This document shows, piece after piece, positions 6,924 to 15,119 of a stretch of DNA of 35,250 nucleotides (position 1 is its first letter; each line of letters opens with the position of its first letter). The stretch lies in assembly GCA_900757145.1 (NCBI GenBank), contig CAAEMT010000013.1:1-35250 (forward strand), given 5' to 3'. Source of the DNA: Lachnospiraceae bacterium. Lineage in GTDB: Bacteria > Bacillota > Clostridia > Lachnospirales > Lachnospiraceae. The notes below the pieces were generated by a model. The model was given only the letters and a program-made list of their open reading frames with translations, searched no databases and had not been told where the DNA came from. The translations under genes were made by a program, and so were the position numbers.

Positions 6924-9848
6924 TCAGTTTTCTTCGAGATAATTTTCAAACTGCTCGGCAGACATCAGGATTTTTCGCGGCTTTGTCCCTTCTTCAGGAC
7001 CTACAACACCTGCCTCAGAGAGCTGATCCATGATTCTCGCTGCCCGGTTGAAACCGATCTTAAAGACGCGCTGCAGCATTCCGATCGACGCCTTATCCTT
7101 CTCGATAATGAATTTTCCGGCATCGGCAAACAGCGCGTCCGTATCCTCCTCTGCCCGCGCCGCGCTGACGCTGTGCTGTACCTTTGCGATCTGTGCCTCC
7201 ACCTCAGCGCTGTAAGACGCGTCAGTATTTTTATTTTTCAGGAAGTCGACAACGTCCGAAACCTCTTCGTCTGAAACAAACGCCCCCTGCACTCGCGCGG
7301 GCTTTTGATAACCCTGCGGATAAAACAGCATATCACCCTTTCCAAGCAGCTTCTCTGCGCCTCCCATATCAATGATCGTGCGTGAGTCTACGCTTGAAGA
7401 GACAGAAAATGCGATACGGGAAGGCATATTCGCTTTGATCAGTCCTGTAATAACATTGACAGACGGACGCTGCGTTGCGATGATCAGATGAATACCCGCC
7501 GCGCGCGCAAGCTGTGCCAGACGGCAGATTGCATCCTCCACCTCTCCCGGAGCCACCATCATCAAATCTGCAAGCTCATCCACGATAATAACGATCTGAG
7601 GCAGCTTCTGCGGTTTATTTTCATCTTCTATATCTTTTATATCATCTATCTTCTTATTGTACCCCTTTAGATCACGTACGCCGAATTCAGCAAACTTATT
7701 ATATCGGTCCGTCATCTCTGCAACGCCCCAGTTGAGCGCGCCGGCTGCTTTCTTTGGATCTGTCACTACCGGAATATACAAATGAGGAATACCGTTGTAG
7801 ACACTAAGTTCCACTACTTTCGGATCGATCATGATAAGCTTGACCTCTTCTGGTTTCGCCTTGTACAAAATACTCATGATCAATGTATTAATGCAGACAG
7901 ATTTACCGGATCCTGTCGCTCCCGCGATCAACAGATGCGGCATCCTGGCAATATCCGAAACAACTGTCTTGCCCGCTATGTCTTTTCCTGTCGCAAAAGC
8001 AAGCTTTGAAGGATGCTTCTGGAATTCTTTTGATTCAAGAAGATCCCGAAGAGCCACGGCACTGTTCTCTGTGTTCGGCACCTCGATACCGACAGCCGCC
8101 TTTCCCGGAATCGGAGCTTCGATACGGATATCAGCTGCCGCAAGATTGAGCTTAATGTCATCCGATAAAGATACAATGCGGCTGACTTTTACTCCCTGTT
8201 CCGGCAAAAGCTCATAGCGTGTAACACTCGGTCCGCAGCTTACGTTCGTCACTGTAACACGCACACCGAAGCTCTCAAGCGTCTGCTGCAGCTTAACCGC
8301 TGTTTTTCGTATCTCCTGTTCCTGCCCGGCATTCGATCTGCTGTTTCCGCGTTTTAGAAGATCAAGCGGTGGGAATACATACTCTTTTTTTACCGCCTCG
8401 GCAGTCTTTTCCATCTCTGCCTGAACATCTGCGATTCCCTCTGCGATCTCCTCCTTGGAGGAACGCGGATTCTTTTTAGTCTGAGAAGAAGCAGGCGCCT
8501 TGTTGTAAACAGTCTCCGTCACGACAGGACTATTTTCTTCCTGAATCATGTCCGTTTCTTCTACATAGGGCTTCGAATCTGTCTCTTCAATTCCCTCAAT
8601 ATGGAGCGGAATCTTGTCATTGCTGTCATTGTACAGTATAGGAACGTCTTCCTGTGCCGTCTTTTGCTCTTTCGCTGCGCACTTTGACCTCTCCATCTCA
8701 TCAAGATCAATATAGCTTCCCCTGCCCGGCATAATCTGGTGCACTTCCGCTCCGATCTGCTGCGGATTTCCTGTGATCTTCGTATCCATCGTTACACCGC
8801 TTACTCTTCGTCCTGCGCGGTTTTCTCTGCCCTGTACCGGAAAGAGTACAGGAACCTCTATCCTTGTACGCTTAGAAGCAGACTCCGTCTGAACCGGTAT
8901 GTGCTCCGGCTGCGTTTTTTCTGTCTGCTGCTTCTGATAAGCCTGCCGTTCCAGAACTTCCTGTTCTTCTGCTGCTGACGCATTTTCTTGGACATTCTCC
9001 TGCAGAAAGACAGGCTGGCGATGCGCCTCACGCGCCTCCCATTCCTGCCACTCTTCCATTTCCCTTTGGCGCGCCTCTCTTCTTCTGGCAGAAGATTCCC
9101 TTGCTGAACGATAGACCTTTCTGCTTTCATTTTTCATAGCGCGCATCAGTGATTTCTGCGTTATCAGGACAAAGAACACGATAGAAAGTATCAGAAGGAT
9201 GAGCCCTGTGCCCGCAGCTCCGAGCGCCGGGCGAAGCACACTGCAGATAACGCCGCCGATAACGCCGCCGCCGCTTTTCTCCGAAGCACATATCTCATAT
9301 ATCTTCGATGCCGTCCTGCTAACGTCCTGCATATACATAAAAAGATCCGCAAAGCTGCACAGACAGACAAATAATCCCGCTGCTGATAGGAACTTTACAG
9401 ATGCAACACGACTGCCGCGGTTTGAGATCAGGAAAGCTGCTGAGATAAATACAAGCACCGGAAATACGTAGCTCATGATCCCGAATAAGCCAAAACTGAC
9501 ATCGGAGATCACCTCTCCGAGATAACCTCCGACGCCAAAATAGCTGATATACAATAAAATACAGGCTGCAAGGATCAGCCACAGCACTGCTTCACGAATG
9601 ATCAGAGGGCTCGTGCACTCCTTAGCAGCCAGCATATCAGGCGCATATGCATCCGGCTGACGGTCTGCCATACTGCGGCTGACAGATGTTTTTTTTACGG
9701 GTGTCTTTTTTACAGATGTTTTTTTTGCAGATGTATTTTTCGCAGATACGCTTTTCCCGGATGTACTTTTTCCTGATGTACTTCCCTTTTTAGATGAAGC
9801 GCTCTCCTTTGCTGTAGTAGTCTTTTTCTTTGTTGTGTTTGATGCCAA
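6924..9848 (-). CDS. ftsK: DNA translocase FtsK/SpoIIIE
   Basis: This 974-aa membrane-anchored ATPase pumps DNA through the closing division or sporulation septum. Residues 1-60 are a low-complexity basic tail rich in Ser, Thr and Lys. About four transmembrane helices lie within residues 80-240, followed by a ~230-residue acidic linker. The motor has Walker A (GATGSGKSVC, near residue 645), Walker B (QIVIIVDELADLMMV) and IATQRPSVNVITG. The C-terminal gamma winged helix (MLQRVFKIGFNRAARIMDQL) recognises orienting sequences. Start: no ATG precedes the tail; TTG at 9848 with AAAGGGG about eight bases upstream is the best choice. uppP ends 43 bases upstream, so they are probably co-transcribed. 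tepA lies nearby, as in Bacillus, where it neighbours spoIIIE. Confidence 0.95.
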   Translation of the reverse strand: MASNTTKKKTTTAKESASSKKGSTSGKSTSGKSVSAKNTSAKKTSVKKTPVKKTSVSRSMADRQPDAYAPDMLAAKECTSPLIIREAVLWLILAACILLYISYFGVGGYLGEVISDVSFGLFGIMSYVFPVLVFISAAFLISNRGSRVASVKFLSAAGLFVCLCSFADLFMYMQDVSRTASKIYEICASEKSGGGVIGGVICSVLRPALGAAGTGLILLILSIVFFVLITQKSLMRAMKNESRKVYRSARESSARRREARQREMEEWQEWEAREAHRQPVFLQENVQENASAAEEQEVLERQAYQKQQTEKTQPEHIPVQTESASKRTRIEVPVLFPVQGRENRAGRRVSGVTMDTKITGNPQQIGAEVHQIMPGRGSYIDLDEMERSKCAAKEQKTAQEDVPILYNDSNDKIPLHIEGIEETDSKPYVEETDMIQEENSPVVTETVYNKAPASSQTKKNPRSSKEEIAEGIADVQAEMEKTAEAVKKEYVFPPLDLLKRGNSRSNAGQEQEIRKTAVKLQQTLESFGVRVTVTNVSCGPSVTRYELLPEQGVKVSRIVSLSDDIKLNLAAADIRIEAPIPGKAAVGIEVPNTENSAVALRDLLESKEFQKHPSKLAFATGKDIAGKTVVSDIARMPHLLIAGATGSGKSVCINTLIMSILYKAKPEEVKLIMIDPKVVELSVYNGIPHLYIPVVTDPKKAAGALNWGVAEMTDRYNKFAEFGVRDLKGYNKKIDDIKDIEDENKPQKLPQIVIIVDELADLMMVAPGEVEDAICRLAQLARAAGIHLIIATQRPSVNVITGLIKANMPSRIAFSVSSSVDSRTIIDMGGAEKLLGKGDMLFYPQGYQKPARVQGAFVSDEEVSDVVDFLKNKNTDASYSAEVEAQIAKVQHSVSAARAEEDTDALFADAGKFIIEKDKASIGMLQRVFKIGFNRAARIMDQLSEAGVVGPEEGTKPRKILMSAEQFENYLEEN

Positions 9849-9891
9849 TTTTATATCCCCTTTACCTCTGCATGATCAACGTCCAATTTCA

Positions 9892-10767
9892 TTAGATGAA
9901 AAAATGTCCCACAATTGCAACGAGACCGACTGCGAAGCAATAATATGCGAAATATTTGAATTTTTTATTTCTTACAACGATCAGCATCGTCTTGATGCAG
10001 ATATATCCGACTACCGCTGAAAACAGTGCGCCGATCGCATAGATTCCAATCTGTCCCATATCGATCGGCTCTGCGATCACATCCTTGATCTCCAGTACAG
10101 CCGCACCGAGGATCGCCGGAATGGACAGGATAAAAGAATACTTTACAGCAAATTTGCGGTCAAGACCGCACAGGATACATGTAGCGATCGTTGTTCCTGA
10201 GCGGGACAATCCCGGCAGCGTCGCAAGCCCCTGAGCCGCTCCGATGATCAGACCGCTTTTGTAACTGACTTCCTTCGGTTTTTTTCTGCCTTCTTTTGCA
10301 AGGTCTGCGATCAAAAGCAGCACTCCTGTGATCAAAAGGCAGATACCCGGAATGATCAGCGTCTCGCTCGCCTGTGTGATCAGATCTTTTCCAAGCACAC
10401 CGATGATACCGGTCGGAATCGTAGAAACAAGAACAAGCACAACGAATTTGCGATAGCTGTTGTGAACGATCTTCTTATATTTTAAAGATGTCTTATGTAT
10501 TTTATTGAGCACGAATGTTTTCAGATTCGACAGGATATCCACAAACATCAAAACAGCTTCCTTGATCATGTTCCAGATGTCCTTGCGGTACACCACAAAA
10601 ACGGCAACGAGAGTACCGAGATGAAGCATAATGTCAAAGAGCATACTTCCGTTCGTCTCTATGTGAAAAATATTCTGTAAAATAGAAAGATGTCCTGAGC
10701 TGCTCACAGGAAGAAACTCTGTGATACCCTGAACGATGCCGAGTAAGATTGATTCTATTACTGTCAT
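9892..10767 (-). CDS. uppP: Undecaprenyl-diphosphate phosphatase UppP (BacA)
   Basis: UppP is an integral membrane enzyme that dephosphorylates undecaprenyl pyrophosphate to recycle the lipid carrier for peptidoglycan; raised dosage gives bacitracin resistance. The first signature GIVQGITEFLPVSSSGHL is near the N-terminus and the second, PGLSRSGTT, is in the middle. The rest is hydrophobic, with several membrane helices. The start is placed at the ATG at 10767 (291 aa, MTVIESILL), because GGAGG lies five bases upstream. The ATG at 10779, four codons earlier, has no such site. It has its own promoter and is followed by ftsK. Confidence 0.96.
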   Translation of the reverse strand: MTVIESILLGIVQGITEFLPVSSSGHLSILQNIFHIETNGSMLFDIMLHLGTLVAVFVVYRKDIWNMIKEAVLMFVDILSNLKTFVLNKIHKTSLKYKKIVHNSYRKFVVLVLVSTIPTGIIGVLGKDLITQASETLIIPGICLLITGVLLLIADLAKEGRKKPKEVSYKSGLIIGAAQGLATLPGLSRSGTTIATCILCGLDRKFAVKYSFILSIPAILGAAVLEIKDVIAEPIDMGQIGIYAIGALFSAVVGYICIKTMLIVVRNKKFKYFAYYCFAVGLVAIVGHFFI

Positions 10768-10804
10768 AATTGCCTCCATACTTTTTTCATTTTTTACGAC
10801 CTAT

Positions 10805-10833
10805 ATTCTACCATGTTCTTTGACAAGACACAA
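10805..10833 (-). promoter_or_regulatory. Probable promoter of uppP-ftsK (extended -10)
   Basis: On the minus strand TAGAAT (10805-10810) is preceded by TGG, giving an extended -10. TTGTGT (10828-10833) stands 17 bases upstream as a weak -35. Confidence 0.6.
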
Positions 10834-10850
10834 GGCTTTTCAGAACTTCA

Positions 10851-10885
10851 AAAAACAGCGGACTTTGCAGAGAATGCAAAGTCCG
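10851..10885 (-). terminator. Rho-independent terminator after tepA
   Basis: A perfect 11-bp stem (CGGACTTTGCA at 10859-10869 and its complement at 10875-10885) with a 5-base loop is followed on the minus strand by CTGTTTTTT. It lies just downstream of the tepA stop. Confidence 0.9.
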
Positions 10886-10903
10886 GCGTAAACAGCTGTG
10901 TTT

Positions 10904-11584
10904 TTATCCTTCCTCGATCATCCGGTGCAGCTTTTTAAGCGCTTCGCTGATCCCTCCAACCTCGTCTATAAGCCCTTCTTTTACTGCATCTGCCCCGACA
11001 AGGATCGTTCCGAGATCCTTCGTCAGGATCCCCGTATCAAGCATGAGTTTTTCCAGCCGCTGCCGCGACGCGCGGGAATGATCGGAGATAAAGCCAAGTA
11101 TCCGGTCCTGCATCTGCTGAAAGTAATCATACGTCTGCGGCGCACCGATCACCGTACCATTCATACGCACCGGATGGATCACCATTGTTCCTGTTTTTAC
11201 AATAAATGAATGGTCGGTCGACACAGCGATCGGAACACCGATCGAATGACTTCCTCCAAGAACAAGCGATACCTTCGGCTTGCTCAAAGATGCGATCATC
11301 TCTGCGATCGCAAGCCCTGCTTCCACATCGCCTCCCACTGTATTTAAGAGAATCAAAAGTCCCTCGATATCCGGACTGTCCTCGATAGCTGCCAGTCTGG
11401 GCAGCACATGTTCGTATTTTGTAGTCTTTGCATTCGCCGAAAGACATTCGTGCCCTTCTATCTCGCCGATCACGCTGAGAAGATGAATATTATGACTCAG
11501 AGAGATCTCACCGTTTTCTTTGATGGATTCCCGCTGCTCCTTCTTCTCCTCAGTACGCTCGTTCCCGTTGTTTTCCTGCTTCAT
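10904..11584 (-). CDS. tepA: ClpP-family serine protease, TepA-like
   Basis: This 226-aa protein belongs to the ClpP/crotonase fold. About 30 charged residues precede the core. The putative catalytic serine is S114 in GGSHSIGVP and the histidine is H137 in MVIHPVRMNG, both as in Bacillus TepA (YmfB), described as a translocation-enhancing peptidase. ClpP's axial-loop N-terminus is absent, so it need not work with a ClpX-type unfoldase. AAAGGAGG precedes the ATG by about seven bases. Hairpins flank it on both sides, so it appears to be a single transcription unit, although I found no convincing promoter in the 120 bases upstream. Location near ftsK matches the Bacillus tepA-spoIIIE neighbourhood. 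Confidence 0.88.
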   Translation of the reverse strand: MKQENNGNERTEEKKEQRESIKENGEISLSHNIHLLSVIGEIEGHECLSANAKTTKYEHVLPRLAAIEDSPDIEGLLILLNTVGGDVEAGLAIAEMIASLSKPKVSLVLGGSHSIGVPIAVSTDHSFIVKTGTMVIHPVRMNGTVIGAPQTYDYFQQMQDRILGFISDHSRASRQRLEKLMLDTGILTKDLGTILVGADAVKEGLIDEVGGISEALKKLHRMIEEG

Positions 11585-11704
11585 TGCCGTCCTCCTTTTA
11601 AGTATATTCCTGCTTTTCGTTCATTATTTCCACTTAAGAGGAGTTTCATACAGAAAAGTCTTCCAACGAAATCCCAAGCGGCACATCAAAGACTAATATA
11701 CCGC

Positions 11705-11746
11705 AAACAGGGCGCTGCATTTCTTGTACGCTGCAGCGCCCTGTTT
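11705..11746 (-). terminator. Strong hairpin terminator after the CYITTA-motif gene
   Basis: A perfect 15-bp inverted repeat (AAACAGGGCGCTGCA at 11705-11719, complement at 11732-11746) with a 12-base loop lies 15 bases after the stop. The T-richer flank is actually on the plus-strand side, so it may act in both directions, but no plus-strand gene is present. Confidence 0.8.
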
Positions 11747-11761
11747 TGTTTGTGTATTTAA

Positions 11762-12529
11762 TTATTGGATAAAATACTTATCCCGCAGAGTATAGACCAT
11801 TTCCTCATACCGTTTGCGGCAAGTCTCCATCTGACCGCTTTCAATCAGTGAAATACAAGGTGACAGATACTCTTCCCATATAGAACGATAGATTTCTTTC
11901 GCATCTGCACGCTGATCGATATGCTTAACAATCGTTGGAGCAACATCATAATACTTCTCGATAAGCTCATTGCCGTTTGGAAGCGAAGCAAGATAATTAT
12001 CTCTATAATCGCGCAGCACAGTCAGCTCATGGCAATCGTCACTTTTTCCGAACGATTGGCAAACTGCCGTAGTGATGTAACAGAATTTCTTGTGAAAGCC
12101 CTTCTCAATATACTCAAAGTCAGCAGCCTGAAGATTCGATTTCGGAAATTCTTTTTTCCATGAATCCAAAAGTTTTTCTGACAGCGGTTTCGATGAATTC
12201 CCCTTATACTCCAGAACCATCGGAAGTACAAAAACAGCCATCGTCATATTCAGATCCATCTGCATCCGCTCTCTGGCATTTTTGCGGTGACAGCCATTCA
12301 GAAGCTCTACGGCATGCGCTGTCAGGGCATCTGCCATATTAACCAGGAACTGGTCTTTATCGATCACGGAATTGTATCCATTTTCAATCGCGTCAAATGT
12401 CTCAAAATGCTCCTGATACAACTTCTTGAAAGCATCCGGATAAAGATTTTTCTTGAAATATTTCAGCGGTTCGCCACAGCTCTCAAGCAGCTTCGGCATT
12501 CCTTCAATTCCGATCAGATAGTAATTCAT
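11762..12529 (-). CDS. CYITTA (CFI-box-like) motif protein, function unknown
   Basis: The protein has 255 aa with no signal peptide and no membrane segment. The N-terminal 140 residues are helical and charged. From residue 150 a distinctive block appears: CYITTAVC (150-157), D165-C166, LRDYRD (172-177) and YYDVAP (193-198). This matches the 'CFI-box' type block (C-[FY]-I-x-T-A, then LRxxRD and YYxxxP) that ends many otherwise unrelated bacterial proteins. I know of no established function. The conserved Cys residues could bind metal or form a reactive site, which is inference. Its ATG is five bases after the yebC stop, with GGAGG inside the last codons of yebC, so it is probably translated from the same message. 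Confidence 0.75.
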   Translation of the reverse strand: MNYYLIGIEGMPKLLESCGEPLKYFKKNLYPDAFKKLYQEHFETFDAIENGYNSVIDKDQFLVNMADALTAHAVELLNGCHRKNARERMQMDLNMTMAVFVLPMVLEYKGNSSKPLSEKLLDSWKKEFPKSNLQAADFEYIEKGFHKKFCYITTAVCQSFGKSDDCHELTVLRDYRDNYLASLPNGNELIEKYYDVAPTIVKHIDQRADAKEIYRSIWEEYLSPCISLIESGQMETCRKRYEEMVYTLRDKYFIQ

Positions 12530-12534
12530 TCGGC

Positions 12535-13263
12535 TTATTCCTCCAAATTTGTATAAACAGCCTGCACATCATCATCCTCATCAAGCAGGTCAAGCGTTCT
12601 GTTTAACTGCTTGAGCGCAGTCTCGTCTGTAAGCGCTACATACGTCTGCGGGATCATCGTCACCTCTGCAGACGCCATCGGAACCCCCTGCTCTTCAAGC
12701 GCCTGACGGACTGTACTGAAATCGTCCGGTGATGTCAGGATTTCAAAACTGTCCTCCTCTTCCGAGAAGTCCTCCGCGCCCGCATCAAGAGCCATCATCA
12801 TAAGATCATCTGCCTCCAGTTCACACTCTTCCCTATCTATGATGATCTGTCCCTTCTGGTCAAACATATAAGATACACAACCCTGCGTGCCAATGCTTCC
12901 GCTTCCCTTTGTAAAAGCATTTCTGACATTGGAAGCAGTACGGTTTTTATTGTCAGTCAGAGCGTCTACAATGATCGCAATACCGTTCGGACCATACCCT
13001 TCGTATGTAACGTATTCATAATTTACGGCTCCAAGCTCACCGGCAGCCTTTTTGATACCGCGCTCGATCGTATCATTCGGCATATTGTTCGCCTTTGCCT
13101 TTGCAATGATGTCACGCAGACGGCTGTTGTTTGCGGGATCGGAACCTCCTTCTTTTACGGCTACCGCGATCTCACGACCGATGATCGTAAAGATTTTGCC
13201 CTTTGCCGCATCATTTTTTTCTTTTTTGTGTTTGATATTTGCAAATTTTGAATGTCCTGACAT
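12535..13263 (-). CDS. yebC: YebC/PmpR-family protein
   Basis: This 242-aa protein begins MSGHSKFANIKHKKEKNDA, the family hallmark, and contains KAKANNMPNDTIERGIKKA and the YEGYGPNGIAIIVD core. The family was long annotated as a transcriptional regulator; later work on YebC and the Bacillus homologue points to a role in translation, relieving ribosome stalling at proline stretches. The KFANIKHKKEKND form of the N-terminus is that of the second (YebC2-like) subgroup common in Firmicutes. The ATG lies 10 bases after the stop of the CBS-domain gene with no strong site of its own, which suggests coupling to that gene. Confidence 0.94.
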   Translation of the reverse strand: MSGHSKFANIKHKKEKNDAAKGKIFTIIGREIAVAVKEGGSDPANNSRLRDIIAKAKANNMPNDTIERGIKKAAGELGAVNYEYVTYEGYGPNGIAIIVDALTDNKNRTASNVRNAFTKGSGSIGTQGCVSYMFDQKGQIIIDREECELEADDLMMMALDAGAEDFSEEEDSFEILTSPDDFSTVRQALEEQGVPMASAEVTMIPQTYVALTDETALKQLNRTLDLLDEDDDVQAVYTNLEE

Positions 13264-13273
13264 AACCCAAATG

Positions 13274-14557
13274 TCACTCCTCTTCTTCTTTATTTTTTGT
13301 GATCCGCACAGAGCAGATCATTTTATTTTCAACACTCATGATCTGAAATCTGTATCCGTATGCCACAACTTCCGCCTGCTCTCCGTCAGCCGGTATCCTG
13401 TCAAGCTTGGAAATCAAAAGACCGTTGAGTGTATCGTAATCCTTATCTTCTTCCTCAAGTTCAAATCCGAGGATCTCTGAAACTTCATCAAGCGGAGCCA
13501 TCCCATCCATCAGATATCTGCCCTGCGCCTCCTCACGAATCAAAGGCATCTCATTGTCATACTCATCCTGAATATTTCCGACAATCTCTTCAAGAATATC
13601 CTCCATTGTAACGAGGCCTGCCGTCTGTCCGTACTCATCCACGACAATAACCATCTGAAGCTTTTCTGCCTGCATATTTCGGAACAGTACATCGATTCCG
13701 CGTGTCTGCGGAATGAAGCTTACGCTGCGCACAAGCCCCTCTATATCCTTGATCAGCCAGTCATCATACGTCCCCATCGTGTGGAATTTCATCGCATCCC
13801 GAAAATGGATCACACCGAGAATATTATCGACACTGTCCTCGTATACAGGAAAACGCGAAACCGATTCTCCTACCATAAACGCGATCGCATCATGCAGGTT
13901 TGTATCGCCGCACAGGGCAATGATGTTTTTCCTGTGCGTCATAATGTCTCCGGCTTTCTTATCGTCCAGCTCAAAAATATTCTGGATCATCTCTGCCTCA
14001 CTGGCATTAAAGACGCCCTGCTCATGCCCTTCGTTCACCATAGTGATGATCTCATCCTCCGTCACCTCCTGTTCCAGCGACTGAGGGTCTATTCCAAGCA
14101 GACGGACACAGATATTGGAAAGGGCAGTCATCACATATGTAAATGGAGACAATACCACGATGACACGCCGCACAAACGAAAAATACTTGAGCGCTGTCCT
14201 GACCGGCGACTTCCGTCCTGTCATCTCCGGCAAAGAATTTCCCGCGAGATAAAACAGAAGCATCAATACAGCCAGTACGCCCCATGTCAGATGACCTTCC
14301 GTAAAATAAATGCAGGCGGAACCTGCACCGATATAAAGAACCGTATTTAAAAGCCAGATCGTATGCATCAGGCTTCCCGTATGGTTTTTCATCTGCAAAA
14401 CCGTTTCTGCCGGCTTCCCCGCTTCATCAAAAGCCTCAGAAAGCTCCGTATCAGACGCACACCCAAGCGCCGCCGCAAACGATGTCATCGTAAAATCAAT
14501 CAGCAATAAAACCACAAAAATCAAGGCACATATCATACTGCCCGCGTCACTGTCCAT
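13274..14557 (-). CDS. CNNM/CorC (HlyC-type) membrane protein with CBS domains
   Basis: The 427-aa protein has the DUF21/CNNM architecture: an N-terminal helix region with about four membrane segments (roughly residues 5-150), a CBS pair starting near DIMTHRKNIIALCGD, with VSRFPVYEDSVDNILGVIHF and VVDEYGQTAGLVTMEDILEE, and a C-terminal CorC_HlyC domain (DYDTLNGLLISKL). Homologues are linked to magnesium or other cation export; 'hemolysin' names are historical. The ATG is about 12 bases after AGGAG, rather far, but no better in-frame start is seen. A consensus-like promoter lies upstream. It leads a probable three-gene operon with yebC and the CYITTA protein. Confidence 0.92.
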   Translation of the reverse strand: MDSDAGSMICALIFVVLLLIDFTMTSFAAALGCASDTELSEAFDEAGKPAETVLQMKNHTGSLMHTIWLLNTVLYIGAGSACIYFTEGHLTWGVLAVLMLLFYLAGNSLPEMTGRKSPVRTALKYFSFVRRVIVVLSPFTYVMTALSNICVRLLGIDPQSLEQEVTEDEIITMVNEGHEQGVFNASEAEMIQNIFELDDKKAGDIMTHRKNIIALCGDTNLHDAIAFMVGESVSRFPVYEDSVDNILGVIHFRDAMKFHTMGTYDDWLIKDIEGLVRSVSFIPQTRGIDVLFRNMQAEKLQMVIVVDEYGQTAGLVTMEDILEEIVGNIQDEYDNEMPLIREEAQGRYLMDGMAPLDEVSEILGFELEEEDKDYDTLNGLLISKLDRIPADGEQAEVVAYGYRFQIMSVENKMICSVRITKNKEEEE

Positions 14558-14609
14558 AAAGTGTATTATTCTCCTTTTATTTCTTTTGTTCCTTCCGGTA
14601 CGTTACATC

Positions 14610-14638
14610 AATATAACATTTTCATTTTCATTCGTCAA
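14610..14638 (-). promoter_or_regulatory. SigA-type promoter of the CBS-protein/yebC operon
   Basis: On the minus strand TTGACG (14633-14638) and TATATT (14610-14615) are 17 bases apart, between mazF and the CNNM gene. Confidence 0.8.
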
Positions 14639-14656
14639 GTTTTGAAATAGCGGAGA

Positions 14657-15004
14657 CTATGTAACAAGCTCCAGACTGACCTGCAGCGCGCGATCTACTC
14701 TTGAAAGCAGCTCCGTATCGAGATGGCACACTCTGTCTTTTAACCGTCTTTTGTCTATTGTGCGAAGCTGCTCCAAAAGGATCACGGAATCTTTTACAAT
14801 TTCATACCTTCCCGCTTCTATCTCGACATGCGTCGGCAGCTTCGCCTTATTCATCTTCGATGTGATCGCTGCGCATATAACCGTAGGGCTGTGTCTGTTT
14901 CCAATGTCATTTTGAATGATCAGCACAGGGCGGATACCACCCTGTTCCGAACCAACTACAGGTCTTAGATCAGCGTAAAAAATGTCCCCTCTTTTAATAA
15001 CCAC
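14657..15004 (-). CDS. mazF: MazF/PemK-family endoribonuclease toxin (EndoA type)
   Basis: From a GTG at 15004 this gives 115 aa, close to the 116 aa of Bacillus NdoA (EndoA), beginning VIKRGDIFYADLRPVVGSEQ. The active-site segments GGIRPVLIIQND and ICAAITSK, with the conserved Arg and Thr, are intact. These toxins cut mRNA at short specific sequences. A longer frame from a TTG at 15025 has no ribosome binding site, whereas GGAG lies eight bases before the GTG. The gene follows alr, as in Bacillus alr-ndoAI-ndoA, but only 115 bases separate them and the ~90-codon antitoxin gene is missing. Confidence 0.92.
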   Translation of the reverse strand: MVIKRGDIFYADLRPVVGSEQGGIRPVLIIQNDIGNRHSPTVICAAITSKMNKAKLPTHVEIEAGRYEIVKDSVILLEQLRTIDKRRLKDRVCHLDTELLSRVDRALQVSLELVT

Positions 15005-15119
15005 ACTACTCACACTCCGATACAAGGATTTTTGTCTTTCATTACCTTAAGTATCTCCCTGTTTCTTTCGTATATTCATGTCGGTTATCGTTTTTGAATG
15101 GATTTTGACCTGCCGGACG

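Noticed and set aside
11601..11606. TATACT upstream of tepA as a -10 box
   Set aside because: Transcription from it would start at or inside the ribosome binding site, and no -35 box lies 16-18 bases upstream.
15025..15119. Ten-codon mini-ORFs in the alr-mazF gap as a candidate antitoxin or leader peptide
   Set aside because: They are too short for a MazE/NdoAI protein, and ORFs of this size are expected by chance.
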